Below, piece by piece: positions 1-7,467 of a stretch of 20,486 nt of DNA. This DNA is from DAOPYE01 sp035352715 (GTDB taxonomy: Bacteria; Acidobacteriota; Holophagae; Holophagales; Holophagaceae). Below the pieces are notes generated by a model. The model saw nothing but the letters and a program-made list of their open reading frames with translations. It ran no database searches and had not been told where the DNA came from. The translations under genes were made by a program, and so were the position numbers. The number at the start of each line of letters is the position of its first letter. Position 1 is the first letter of the stretch. The stretch spans positions 1-20,486 of the forward strand of contig DAOPYE010000043.1 in assembly GCA_035352715.1 (NCBI GenBank). Reading direction: 5' to 3'.

Positions 1-861
1 CACGGGGCGGCTGACCAGCAGCTTGTTGTAGCGCTCGTCGTCCACCACCTGCTGCAGTCCGGCGGCGATGGCCAGCAGGGTCTTGCCCGTGCCCGCCTTG
101 CCCAGCAGGGTCACCACCTGCACAGAATCGTCCAGCAACAGCTCCAGCGCGAACTGCTGCTCACGGTTGCGGGGTTTCACGCCCCAGGGCGGCGCTTCCA
201 TGCGGCGCAGGGGCAACACCCGCCCTTCCCGGCCATGGAAACGGCCCAGGGCCGTGTGGGAATCGTTCGTGCGGTCCACGAGGGTCACGAACTGGTTGGG
301 CTGGATCAGCTTGTCCTCGGGCGGCACAATCCCGCCGTCGTAGAGCAGATCCACCATCTCGGGATCCACCTCCCAGGACATCGTGCCCGTATACAGCTCG
401 TCCAGTTCCACGCGATCCGTCGAGTAGTCCTCCGCCTGAAGCCCCACGGCGTCGGCCTTGATGCGCAGATTGGTGTCCTTGCTCACGAGCACCACCCGCT
501 CTTTGTGCGTGTTCAGCAGTTCCTTGGCGCAGGCCAGGATCTGGTTATCGGCCTTGTGCTTGTCCAGCAGGAAAAAGCCCATCTCCCCTGTGTAGGCAGC
601 CACGTCCACCTTCAGCATGCCGCCGCCTTCCATGCGGACGCCCTGGCTGAGGCTGCCCATCGCGCGCAGCTTGTCCAGCTGCCGGGAGACCGCGCGGGCG
701 TTGCGTCCGATCTCGGTCTGATCCTTCTTGAAGTTGTCGATTTCCTCGATCACCACGATGGGGATCACGACCTCGTGTTCCTGGAAGTGGAAAAGCGCCT
801 GCGGATCGTGCAGCAGAACGTTCGTGTCCAGGACAAAGATCTTCTTGCTGGAAGCGACCAT
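1..861 (-). CDS. PIN domain-PhoH family ATPase, partial (3' end outside window)
   Basis: The 287 visible residues match the PIN-PhoH architecture (YlaK/PhoH2 type), a predicted RNA-acting ATPase/helicase with a nuclease-like domain. The N-terminal PIN domain (about residues 6-150) begins with a strand ending in LDTNVLLHD, whose Asp12 is the expected first metal ligand, and continues with EEIDNFKK. The PhoH ATPase domain starts near residue 235, and the Walker A motif GKAGTGKT is at about 254-261. The window ends a few residues after the SRP that follows in this family, so Walker B is not visible. The start ATG at 861-859 is preceded by AAGGAG at good spacing. PIN-PhoH proteins are linked to RNA unwinding and cleavage in a few species, but the substrate here is unknown. 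It is the last visible gene on this strand, 81 nt after the broken gene at 943-1425. Confidence 0.93.
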   Translation of the reverse strand, partial: MVASSKKIFVLDTNVLLHDPQALFHFQEHEVVIPIVVIEEIDNFKKDQTEIGRNARAVSRQLDKLRAMGSLSQGVRMEGGGMLKVDVAAYTGEMGFFLLDKHKADNQILACAKELLNTHKERVVLVSKDTNLRIKADAVGLQAEDYSTDRVELDELYTGTMSWEVDPEMVDLLYDGGIVPPEDKLIQPNQFVTLVDRTNDSHTALGRFHGREGRVLPLRRMEAPPWGVKPRNREQQFALELLLDDSVQVVTLLGKAGTGKTLLAIAAGLQQVVDDERYNKLLVSRPV

Positions 862-942
862 GCGGAACTCCTTCGAACGCCTCATGTGTGGGGGCACTGC
901 CAGGAAGCCTAGCAGCGGCAAAGGCTGCGTGCGAGCTTTGGG

Positions 943-1425
943 CTAGGTAGAGACCTGCGCATAGGTCGACCAGTTGCGCCCCTCGACGTTGATCACTCGC
1001 GTAACGCGATCAAACCCCAGGATGGTGTTAACGAAGTTGCCCTTGCTCCGCTCGGCCTCACCCCCCAAATCCGCGGGGTAGCCCAGATCGGAGTGTGCGC
1101 GAAGCGCCTCCTGCATCTGCGGCACCCCTTCTAATGACCTCTTGAAAGGAACCCGTCCGGATCAGGCCGATGTCATGCATCTGGATGGGCAGCGCGTTCG
1201 TCCAGGAAAGCATGCCCACCGTGGTGTTCCGCACAAAAGAAGCTGCCCCTGGATTGCCCTCGCCGAACGGCCGCTGAAGCTCGGCATCAAGGCCGAAGAC
1301 GGCCACATTTCCGGAACGCCCCGTTTCGACCAGGCTCTGGATTTCCGCGAGCTTCGCCCGCCGAATCCGAAGCCCAGCATTACGGATTCCGTCGATGACG
1401 TCAGGGTGTCCAGGGGCAGGTTCAT
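943..1425 (-). pseudogene. Unrecognised gene with two apparent compensating frameshifts, downstream of the GH130 gene
   Basis: No single frame covers this stretch, but three consecutive segments look coding and together give about 160 residues. Segment 1 starts at ATG 1425-1423 (MNLPLDTLTSSTESVMLG) and has GC-rich third positions. Near 1350-1370 the coding character moves to another frame, with segment 2 containing AKLAEIQSLVETGRSGNVAV and SFVRNTTVGMLSWTNALPIQ. Near 1145-1162 it returns to the first frame, with segment 3 containing VPFKRSLEGVPQMQEALRAH and ending INVEGRNWSTYAQVST plus a TAG at 945-943. The original frame has a TGA at 1164-1162, so it cannot be read straight through. The ATG lies 17 nt after the GH130 stop, as expected for a second operon gene. 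I do not recognise the family. Alternatives are sequencing indels, or a true start at 1468 in the middle frame with a truncated C-terminus. Confidence 0.5.
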
Positions 1426-1442
1426 GTTTGTTCCAGGCCGCT

Positions 1443-2462
1443 TCAGCCGCGCCATTCCTCCGCGTCACCGGGCACCAGTTCGCTGGTCGCCTTGATGTGG
1501 GCGATCAGTTCATCGACCTGGCAATAGGCCACCGCGGAATAGGTGTCGGAAGCGCCGTAGTAGATCGCGATGCGGCCGGTGGCAGCGTCGGTCAGCGTCG
1601 CGCAGGGGAAGCAGACATTGGGAACGAAACCCGCCGTCTCGTAGGAGACTTCGGGCGTCAGCAGGTAGTCGCGGGTGCGGTAGAGCACCTTGGCGGGGTT
1701 TTCCAGATCCAGCAGCGCCGCGCCCATGGAATAGACAAAGCCCTGGCAGGTGCCGGAAACACCGTGGTAGATCAGCAGCCAGCCTTCCGTGGTCTCGATG
1801 GGAATGGGGCCCGCACCGATCTTCACGCTCTGCCACCAACCCGTGCCGCCCTTGGTCATCACGCGGCGATGGCGGCCCCAATAAACCAGATCGGGGCTTT
1901 CGCTGATGAAGATGTCACCAAAGGGCGTGTGCCCCGAATCCGAGGGCCGGCTCAGCAGCAGGTACTTGCCATTGACCTTGCGCGGGAAGAGCACGCCGTT
2001 GCGATTGAAGGGCGTGGCGGGGTTCTCCAGGCGCGTGAACGTCTTGAAGTCCCGGGTCTTGCCCAGGCCCAGCGCCGCGCCGCCGAAGTCCACACACCAG
2101 ACGATGTAGTAGACGTCCTCGATCTTCACGACGCGGGGATCGTACGCGTAGTTGGGCTGGTAGGGCCTGCCCTGCTCATCCCGCCATGCGATGACCTCGT
2201 TGTTGATATCCCAATGCAGGCCGTCCTTCGAAAATCCCGCGTGCAGCAGGGCCTTGCCATGCTTGTGGTCGGCGCGAAAGACGCCAGCGAAGCCATCGCC
2301 AAAGGGCACCACCGCGCTGTTGTAGATCCTCGCCGTGCTGGGGGTGGGATTCCAGTTGATGATGGGGTTTTCGCTGTGACGCCAAAGCACCTGACCAACC
2401 AAACCGGCGGGCTTGTCCTGCCACGGAATATTGGGAAGTGCGCTGCCGATGATCGTGCTCAT
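1443..2462 (-). CDS. Glycoside phosphorylase, GH130 family (beta-mannoside phosphorylase-like)
   Basis: The 339-residue protein has the five-bladed-propeller signatures of GH130, cytoplasmic enzymes that phosphorolyse beta-linked mannosides to release mannose 1-phosphate. Visible landmarks are FRADHKHGK (62-70), YAYDPRVVK (105-113) whose Asp108 fits the family's proton-donor aspartate, the phosphate-site block QSVKIGAGPIPIETTEGWLL (211-230) followed by IYHGV, and the late YYGASDTYSAVA (301-312). The length is normal and there is no signal peptide. Which mannoside it uses (Man-GlcNAc, Man-Glc or beta-1,4-mannooligosaccharides) cannot be decided from motifs. The start ATG at 2462-2460 has an AGGATGG ribosome-binding site about 7 nt upstream. 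No transporter or epimerase partner is nearby. The next gene, 17 nt downstream, appears frame-disrupted. Confidence 0.92.
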   Translation of the reverse strand: MSTIIGSALPNIPWQDKPAGLVGQVLWRHSENPIINWNPTPSTARIYNSAVVPFGDGFAGVFRADHKHGKALLHAGFSKDGLHWDINNEVIAWRDEQGRPYQPNYAYDPRVVKIEDVYYIVWCVDFGGAALGLGKTRDFKTFTRLENPATPFNRNGVLFPRKVNGKYLLLSRPSDSGHTPFGDIFISESPDLVYWGRHRRVMTKGGTGWWQSVKIGAGPIPIETTEGWLLIYHGVSGTCQGFVYSMGAALLDLENPAKVLYRTRDYLLTPEVSYETAGFVPNVCFPCATLTDAATGRIAIYYGASDTYSAVAYCQVDELIAHIKATSELVPGDAEEWRG

Positions 2463-2608
2463 GGGACATCCATCCTGTGCGAAGAAGGTTGGGACGCGAA
2501 TGCTTCGCGCAGGTGCAGCATAGCGATAGCCCTTGGGTCCCGGCTACTGCTCATTGATATCGCAAACATCGACCCCACAACCCGGCATAAAGCGCATTTA
2601 CGCAAGAC

Positions 2609-2622
2609 CTTGACAGGTCAAG
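2609..2622. promoter_or_regulatory. Perfect palindrome, possible operator of the GH130 gene
   Basis: CTTGAC-AG-GTCAAG is a perfect inverted repeat with 6-bp arms and a 2-bp centre, about 150 nt upstream of the GH130 start. It overlaps a minus-strand TTGACC hexamer that resembles a -35 element, the usual geometry for a repressor site. No candidate regulator gene adjoins it. The role is inferred from shape and position only. Confidence 0.3.
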
Positions 2623-2857
2623 CGCTGACAGGGGTCGTCAGCCCCGAAAGGCCCATGGACACGGCAAGCAGCTGCGCCTCCAGTGCAGACATCCAGCGCA
2701 GAGTTAATACCTGCATTCGAGGCATCAGCGCTCGGTCCGCCCCTCTGTCTGGAAGCCAGGTTCTGGAATGCCTGCTGGAGCGAAGACCACGCTTTCTGCG
2801 CCGACATGGCATTCCCGAATCCAGGACCATGCCAAGGACGGCGAGCGCGGTAGCCAT
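2618..2857 (-). pseudogene. Possible remnant of a small gene (very uncertain)
   Basis: An open frame from ATG 2857 to the TGA at 2620-2618 encodes 79 residues (starting MATALAVLGMVLDSG). Its GC-rich third positions fade in the middle, where a frame starting at 2807 (MSAQKAWSSLQQAFQNLASR) looks better. The end (SALEAQLLAVSMGLSGLTTP) again looks coding in the first frame. This in-out-in pattern resembles the broken gene at 943-1425, but the stretch is short and has no recognisable family. There is no convincing ribosome-binding site. It may simply be noncoding. Confidence 0.15.
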
Positions 2858-2918
2858 CGGATCGCTGCCCCAGGAGTCCGTGGTCGGCTTAGACTGCGGG
2901 AGCGCCTGGGCCTGTGAC

Positions 2919-3587
2919 CTATTCCTCGAATTGCAGCAGATGGCCGGATTTCTTGGCCTTGGTGCGCAGGTAGTAGAGATTGTGCGGATTGGCGGCGAGC
3001 TGGTGCTGTTCGCGCTGGACGCGGATGCCTGACTGCTCCAGGGCCTCGATCTTCTTGGGATTGTTCGTCAGCAGCTTCACCTTGCGAACGCCGAAGAAAC
3101 GCAGCATCTCCACGGCGGATTCATAGGAGCGCAGATCATCCTCGAAGCCCAGGGCATGGTTGGCTTCCACCGTGTCCAAGCCCTGCTCCTGAAGCGCATA
3201 GGCCTTCAGCTTGTTCAGCAGGCCGATGCCCCGGCCCTCCTGTCGCAGGTAGAGCACGATACCGCCGTGTTCGGCGATGTGGCGCAAGGCGGCGTGAAGC
3301 TGCTCGCGGCAGTCGCACTTCAGGCTGCCGAGCACATCGCCGGTCCAGCACTCGCTATGGATGCGCACATCGATGCGCTTGCGCGCGTCGATATCGCCGC
3401 TGACCACCGCGAGATGCTCCTTGCCCGTCCGCTTTTCAAGAAAGCCGTAGACCGTGAACTTGCCGAAAAGGGAGGGCACGTGGGCCTTGGCGACAAAGGG
3501 GATGGCTTCCGTCTCGAAGCGGGTGACCAGCTCGAGGGGAGAATCTGGGCCTAGGATCGGTGCGCTGCTGCTGTCCGTGGGGCACAT
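2919..3587 (-). CDS. ribA: GTP cyclohydrolase II
   Basis: This 222-residue stand-alone enzyme opens the imidazole ring of GTP to give formate, pyrophosphate and the diaminopyrimidine precursor of riboflavin. The zinc site is intact: HSECWTGDVLGSLKCDC gives Cys80, Cys91 and Cys93, as in the well-studied E. coli RibA spacing. RQEGRGIGL (115-123) carries the catalytic arginine region, and KLLTNNPKK (171-179) is the family's late substrate-binding block. The start ATG 3587-3585 was chosen because it has GGAAG about 8 nt upstream and fits the family N-terminus; an in-frame ATG at 3755 would lie inside the upstream gene. There is no fused RibB domain, so the second branch enzyme must be elsewhere. 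The upstream DHH gene ends 100 nt away, so ribA may be the last gene of that unit or have its own promoter. Confidence 0.96.
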   Translation of the reverse strand: MCPTDSSSAPILGPDSPLELVTRFETEAIPFVAKAHVPSLFGKFTVYGFLEKRTGKEHLAVVSGDIDARKRIDVRIHSECWTGDVLGSLKCDCREQLHAALRHIAEHGGIVLYLRQEGRGIGLLNKLKAYALQEQGLDTVEANHALGFEDDLRSYESAVEMLRFFGVRKVKLLTNNPKKIEALEQSGIRVQREQHQLAANPHNLYYLRTKAKKSGHLLQFEE

Positions 3588-3687
3588 GGCGAGCTTCCGT
3601 GTAAAGGGGTGAAAAAGGGGACGTCTATAGGGGTGTGTAAAGATCTGGGCGAAGGGTCGCCACCAATAAGCTGAGATGCGCCATCCT
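3588..3687 (-). promoter_or_regulatory. Leader of ribA, possible promoter
   Basis: The 100-nt gap between the DHH gene and ribA is less GC-rich than its surroundings and contains a minus-strand TATAGA (near 3624-3629) that could serve as a -10 element. The matching -35 (TTCGCC at 18 nt) is poor. TTTACAC occurs twice in the same gap. I saw no FMN riboswitch: the gap is too short for that fold and lacks its conserved blocks. Confidence 0.25.
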
Positions 3688-4686
3688 TCAAGCCTCGAAC
3701 ACATCCTTTCGGATCTGGGCCTGCACCGCCGCATCGACCTTATTCTGGGCTTCAAGCATCGGTCCGTCCAGCTTCACGCCAGAGGCCAATCGGTGTCCGC
3801 CGCCGCCGAACGCGCGGCAGACGGCGTTGACATCCACCCGCTCCCGCGACCGAAGGCTGGCCTTGATGCGGCCATCCTCGGTTTCGCAAAGCAGCGCCGA
3901 GACTTCCACGCCCTGAAGCTCCAGCGGCTTGTTGACCAGGCCATCCATATCGTCATGGGTGGCGCCGCAGGCGTCCAGATCGCCCGAGGTGAGGGAGATG
4001 CGCGCGTAGCGGCCCTCCTGGGCCAGTGTCATGCCGTCCACGGCGCGGGCCATAAGCTTCAGGCGCGGCAGGCGGCCCTGATGGTAAAGCTGCTGGTAGA
4101 CCCGCGCCGGCTCGACGCCATCCTCGATCAGGGAAGCGGCGATATGGTGCACCGCAGCCGTGGTGTTGGAGTGGCGAAAGTTCCCGGTGTCATCGACCAA
4201 GCCCGCGTACAGGGCCACCGCCACGGGGCGAGGCAGCGGCCGGGCCATGCGGGGCGATATTACGCCGAACACCAATTCAGCACTGGCGCTGGCGCTGGCA
4301 TTGGTGAATTCCATGTCAAAGCCTCCGGGTTCATGCTTCAGGTGATGGTCCAGGCACGTCTTCAGGGCCTTGGATGCCGCAAAGTGCGAAAGCATCTTCC
4401 CCAATCGTTTTGGTTCGGACGCATCCACCAGCACCCAGAGATCGGGCCACTGCGCCAGTTCCAGATGACGCTCGGGGTCGAAAGCTTCGATCAGGCACGC
4501 TTCGTCGATGAACGCCAGCGCCGACGGCAATCCGGGCGACACCACGGCGCGCACCTCCTTGCCGGATGCCCGCAGGTAATGCGCCAGCGCGACCATGGCC
4601 CCAGTGCCGTCCCCATCGGGGTTTTCATGGGTGGTCAGCAGAATGCGGTCATGTGCGTTCAGAAGTTCGGCAAAGCGGTCGAGCAT
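3688..4686 (-). CDS. DHH/DHHA1 phosphoesterase, NrnA-like (oligoribonuclease/pAp phosphatase)
   Basis: The protein has both domains of the NrnA family, which degrades short RNA oligonucleotides and dephosphorylates pAp using manganese. The DHH domain carries HENPDGDG near the N-terminus (the family's HxxPDxD ligands), an LVDAS block, the name-giving CLDHHLK, and DDTGNFRHSNTT. The C-terminal DHHA1 domain has GGGGHRLASG, which binds the nucleotide. The length (332 residues) is normal. I chose ATG 4686-4684 because AGGGGG lies just upstream and the protein then begins MLDRFAELL; the in-frame ATG at 4704 forms an ATGA overlap with the upstream gene's stop and would add six residues. Either way the gene is tightly coupled to the exported protein upstream. 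Exact substrates are inferred from the family. Confidence 0.9.
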   Translation of the reverse strand: MLDRFAELLNAHDRILLTTHENPDGDGTGAMVALAHYLRASGKEVRAVVSPGLPSALAFIDEACLIEAFDPERHLELAQWPDLWVLVDASEPKRLGKMLSHFAASKALKTCLDHHLKHEPGGFDMEFTNASASASAELVFGVISPRMARPLPRPVAVALYAGLVDDTGNFRHSNTTAAVHHIAASLIEDGVEPARVYQQLYHQGRLPRLKLMARAVDGMTLAQEGRYARISLTSGDLDACGATHDDMDGLVNKPLELQGVEVSALLCETEDGRIKASLRSRERVDVNAVCRAFGGGGHRLASGVKLDGPMLEAQNKVDAAVQAQIRKDVFEA

Positions 4687-4700
4687 GAATCCCCCTGTCT

Positions 4701-5759
4701 TCATGATCCCGGATCTTGCGTTCGGGACGAATCAGTCTTCTGAAATGGAGAGATGACAAATGTCTTCCGCTGGGCTTTCCATATCGAATGTTCAGCCAAG
4801 CCCGCCGCGATCAGATACTCACCAGACCAGGCCAGCAAGGGCCGCCAGCCTGCCGTTTCCTCGCAACGGAAAGCAGGTATCCCTGCCAGATCATGACCAT
4901 CCGGCGCACTGATGAGCAGCTGCATTCCCTGCCATCGGGCCAATCGCCCCCCAGCATCGAGGCTTAGGGCAACAATCCGCTCAGTCCCCACTTTCCGATC
5001 CGAAACCATGCGACCGGCTTCCAGATCCAGATGAATCAGACGCCCATCCTCGGTGCCCACATATAACGCATGCCGGATTGGATCCATCGCCGAGGAGCAT
5101 GCAACAGCCCCTTCGGGAAGTGGTATTGGCATTTGCATCTGGGCATGGGTGACATCCAAACGCTGCACTTCAGAGGGCACGCCAACCCCATAACCACCAC
5201 GGATCACCAGCAGCTGGTCTCCGGGAAGCCAAGTGAGCAGCTGAATATTTCTCAGCGCCAAGCGCCAGGTGCGGAACGGTGGTTCGAAGAAGCGAAGACG
5301 CTGACCCGTTTTCGCGTCCGCCAACCACAGGGTGTCGTAGCAGATGGAAGCGAGGTATCGACCCGACGGGCTCGGAGCCACGGCATGGACTCCGCCCGGA
5401 AGTCGTTTCACCGATCCATTTTTGGATCGGAGCAGCAGGGCCTTGGCGTCTGGAGCATCAGGGTCGCCCAACAGGACACCCTTCCCATCCGGCATCCAGG
5501 CAAGGCTGTATTGACGTTTGCAGGGCATTTCCCAAGCGTGCAGGAACACGCCGGAACCCGCGTCAAACAACAAGACCGGACCAAATGTATCTCCCATCAT
5601 CAGGGTCCGATGATCCGGAGATAGGCTTTGCGCCACGCTGGCGCAAACGGGCAGATGGATTTCCCAGTCCCTGGCCTGAAGGGGCCAAAAGAACAGCGTC
5701 ATTCCAAAAAAACAGGCAATGGAAGCGCTAAAGATGCTCACGCTTGCTCTCCAGTTCAT
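4701..5759 (-). CDS. Exported beta-propeller-like (WD40/YVTN-like) hypothetical protein
   Basis: No named family was recognised. The first 30 or so residues form a signal peptide or N-terminal anchor: a short basic start, then a hydrophobic stretch ending near WPLQARDWE, so the product is probably periplasmic or membrane-attached. The rest shows recurring beta-propeller-type blocks of about 40 residues, such as SLSPDHRTLMMGD, LAWMPDGKGVLLGD, VAPSPSGRYLASI, ALYVGTEDGRLIHLD and IVALSLDAGGRLARW. No catalytic motif is evident. ATG 5759 overlaps the adenosine deaminase end by 32 nt. A GTG at 5741 with GGAG upstream is an equally good start and would shorten the overlap to 14 nt. The stop at 4703-4701 overlaps a possible ATG of the DHH gene as ATGA. 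Its position between two nucleotide-metabolism genes does not explain its job. Confidence 0.75.
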   Translation of the reverse strand: MNWRASVSIFSASIACFFGMTLFFWPLQARDWEIHLPVCASVAQSLSPDHRTLMMGDTFGPVLLFDAGSGVFLHAWEMPCKRQYSLAWMPDGKGVLLGDPDAPDAKALLLRSKNGSVKRLPGGVHAVAPSPSGRYLASICYDTLWLADAKTGQRLRFFEPPFRTWRLALRNIQLLTWLPGDQLLVIRGGYGVGVPSEVQRLDVTHAQMQMPIPLPEGAVACSSAMDPIRHALYVGTEDGRLIHLDLEAGRMVSDRKVGTERIVALSLDAGGRLARWQGMQLLISAPDGHDLAGIPAFRCEETAGWRPLLAWSGEYLIAAGLAEHSIWKAQRKTFVISPFQKTDSSRTQDPGS

Positions 5760-6795
5760 GCGGTCTGAAATTCTTCAGCTCCTGCACCACCTCGGACAAC
5801 AGAGCCCGCTTGACCGCATAGGGCAGGAAGGCGCTCTTGAAGCCCATGAGGATGACATCCTGGATCTCCTCGAGCGTGAATCCCAACTGTTCGTGCAGCA
5901 CCAGCAATTCGTGGCTGACGGTGGTGCCCGTCACCAGGCGATTGTCCGTGTTCACGGTGACGCGCAGGCCCAGATCGTAGAACAGGCGGATCGGGTGATC
6001 GGCCATGCGCTTGACGGCCTTGGTCTGGACGTTGGAGCTGGGACAGATCTCGAGGGGGATGCGGTGATCGTTGACGTAATTCAGCAGATCGCCGTCCTCG
6101 ATGAGCCGCACGCCGTGGCCGATGCGATGGGCCCCGCACGCGTGGATCGCCTGGTGGACGCTTTCGGGACCGTAGGCCTCTCCCGCATGCAGGGTGCAAT
6201 TGATGTTGTTGGCCAGCACGCGCCCGAAGGCATCCTTGTGGCGCTTGGCGGGAAAATCCTCCTCCGCGCCGGCTAGATCGAAGCCCACCACGCCCTTGTT
6301 CTTGAAGGCCACGGTGAGATCCGCCAGTTTCAGGGAGGTCTCGGGACTGATGTGGCGGATCCCGCACAGGATCACGCCTGTGTGGATCTGGTATTTCTTG
6401 CGGGCTTCCCGCAGGCCGTCCAGCACCGCCTGGACGATGTGATGCAGGCTCAATCCCTTCTGCTGATGAAGGATGGGACTGTAGCGGACCTCCAGGTAGC
6501 GGACGTTCTCCCTGGCCGCGTCCTCCGCCAGTTCGAAGGCCGTGCGGACCAGGGCTTCGTAGGTCTGCATCACGGAGAGCGTGACATCGAAGGCCTTCAG
6601 ATACTCGACCAGGGACTTGCACTCTTCGCCCATCTGGACGAAGGGGCGCAACCCTTCCACCGTATCTGCGGGCAGCGCCACGCCCTGGGCCTGGGCCAGT
6701 TCCAGGATGGTCTCGATGCGAAGGCTGCCGTCGAGATGCACATGCAGATCCGTCTTCGGCAGGCGCTGAAGGTCTTCAAGGGTCAGTTTGGACAT
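5728..6795 (-). CDS. add: Adenosine deaminase family protein
   Basis: This 355-residue cytoplasmic enzyme should hydrolyse (deoxy)adenosine to (deoxy)inosine plus ammonia in purine salvage. The zinc and catalytic residues of the adenosine/AMP deaminase family are all visible: HVHLDGS (His18 and His20), HAGE (His203 and the proton-donor Glu206), HRIGHG (about 224-229) and the late NTDN with Asp284. Many family members have NTDDP here; NTDNRLVTGTT is a known bacterial variant, so activity is likely but the substrate could be a related aminopurine. ATG 6795-6793 was chosen because GAGGAA precedes it and the protein then starts MSKLTLEDL; an upstream in-frame ATG at 6828 lacks a ribosome-binding site. 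It lies 58 nt after the Fur-family gene and overlaps the next gene, so the three are probably cotranscribed. Confidence 0.93.
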   Translation of the reverse strand: MSKLTLEDLQRLPKTDLHVHLDGSLRIETILELAQAQGVALPADTVEGLRPFVQMGEECKSLVEYLKAFDVTLSVMQTYEALVRTAFELAEDAARENVRYLEVRYSPILHQQKGLSLHHIVQAVLDGLREARKKYQIHTGVILCGIRHISPETSLKLADLTVAFKNKGVVGFDLAGAEEDFPAKRHKDAFGRVLANNINCTLHAGEAYGPESVHQAIHACGAHRIGHGVRLIEDGDLLNYVNDHRIPLEICPSSNVQTKAVKRMADHPIRLFYDLGLRVTVNTDNRLVTGTTVSHELLVLHEQLGFTLEEIQDVILMGFKSAFLPYAVKRALLSEVVQELKNFRPHELESKREHL

Positions 6796-6853
6796 GGATT
6801 CCTCGTTCGGTCCCGGCCCATCCTTCATCGGCCAACGGATCCGCTTCCTCTCT

Positions 6854-7360
6854 TTAGGTATGAATCTGGGCTAGGCGTTCCAGGATGCGGCCCTCGTCCG
6901 CCGTGTCCTTGCACGCAGCGCACACCCCAAAGATCTGTAGGCTGTGATGCAAGGGGCGGAAGGCGTGCTCGGAGCAGATGGCGTCCTGGAGGGATTCCAG
7001 ATCCGAACGGTAGAACTCGATCACGCGGTTGCACCCCAGGCAGATCAGGTGGTCGTGGTGCTCGTTGCCCAGGGCCGCTTCGTAATTGGCGTGGTTCGCC
7101 CCCAGGCTGTTCTTGCGCACCAGGCCGCTTTGCACCAGCAGATCCAGGGTCCGGTACACGGTGGCCCGGCTGATATCGCCGCCCGCGCTCCGAAGCTCCG
7201 CGTGCAGCGTCTCGGCATCAAAGTGCTTCCCGCTGCCGAAAACCGCAGCAAGGATCGCCAAGCGTTCGCCCGTCAATTTGAGCTTCCGGCCCCTGAGGAA
7301 GTGTTCGAAACGAAGCATTTCCTGGGTCTTCGGCGCGCTTCGTCCGGCGGGGGTGGCCAT
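6854..7360 (-). CDS. Fur family metal-responsive transcriptional regulator
   Basis: The 168-residue protein has the Fur layout: an N-terminal winged helix (about 15-85, with ISRATVYRTLDLLVQSGLV as recognition helix and following turn) and a C-terminal dimerisation/metal domain. HHDHLICLGC (101-110) followed by VIEF closely matches true Fur rather than PerR or Zur. Cys107/Cys110 and Cys147/Cys150 (GVCAAC) would form the structural zinc site, and HHSLQIFG (138-145) supplies another ligand region. ATG 7360-7358 has an excellent AGGAGGG upstream; an in-frame ATG at 7429 has none. It would repress iron-uptake genes when iron is sufficient. It is divergent from the tautomerase-like gene and heads a probable unit with adenosine deaminase. 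The specific metal is inferred, not proven. Confidence 0.9.
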   Translation of the reverse strand: MATPAGRSAPKTQEMLRFEHFLRGRKLKLTGERLAILAAVFGSGKHFDAETLHAELRSAGGDISRATVYRTLDLLVQSGLVRKNSLGANHANYEAALGNEHHDHLICLGCNRVIEFYRSDLESLQDAICSEHAFRPLHHSLQIFGVCAACKDTADEGRILERLAQIHT

Positions 7361-7467
7361 AGGGCCCTCCTGGCAAAGAAGAATTGTGGGGATAGTGAGA
7401 AAATGCGTCTTCCATCCCGATCGATTCATATTAAATTAACTCTTATCGACTTTTATAAGGATCTATC
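7361..7467. promoter_or_regulatory. Divergent intergenic region with AT-rich island
   Basis: This 107-nt gap separates the minus-strand Fur gene from the plus-strand tautomerase-like gene. About 7423-7460 is strikingly AT-rich (contains ATATTAAATTAA and TTTTATAAGG) in an otherwise GC-rich window, so it is the likely location of promoters for both genes. AAGGA at 7457-7461 is the ribosome-binding site for ATG 7468. On the minus strand the run TTAATTTAATATGAAT loosely resembles repeated Fur-box hexamers, which would allow autoregulation, but the match is weak. Confidence 0.45.

Larger units (their letters stand above)
2463..2918. other. 456-nt stretch without an intact gene, upstream of GH130 and downstream of ribA
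   Basis: This gap separates the ribA stop from the GH130 start; both genes are on the minus strand. It holds a perfect 14-bp palindrome at 2609-2622 and a possible gene remnant at 2618-2857 (both listed separately). No clear T-tailed terminator hairpin was seen after ribA. On the minus strand a TTGACC overlapping the palindrome could be a -35 element for GH130, but no good -10 follows at 16-18 nt, so the promoter is not located. Confidence 0.5.

Noticed and set aside
1395..3032. Long open frame on the plus strand opposite GH130
   Set aside because: It is antisense to the well-supported GH130 gene; its composition (Val/Gly/His/Arg-rich) is the usual mirror of GC-rich coding DNA and no domain is visible.
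3588..3687. FMN riboswitch upstream of ribA
   Set aside because: The gap is only 100 nt and lacks the conserved blocks and multi-stem architecture.
4283..4305. Short GGCGCT repeat in the DHH gene
   Set aside because: It encodes the Ala/Ser stretch before AEL that is normal in this family and is too short to treat as a variable repeat.
3676..4743. 355-codon plus-strand frame
   Set aside because: Antisense to the DHH/DHHA1 gene; mirror composition only.
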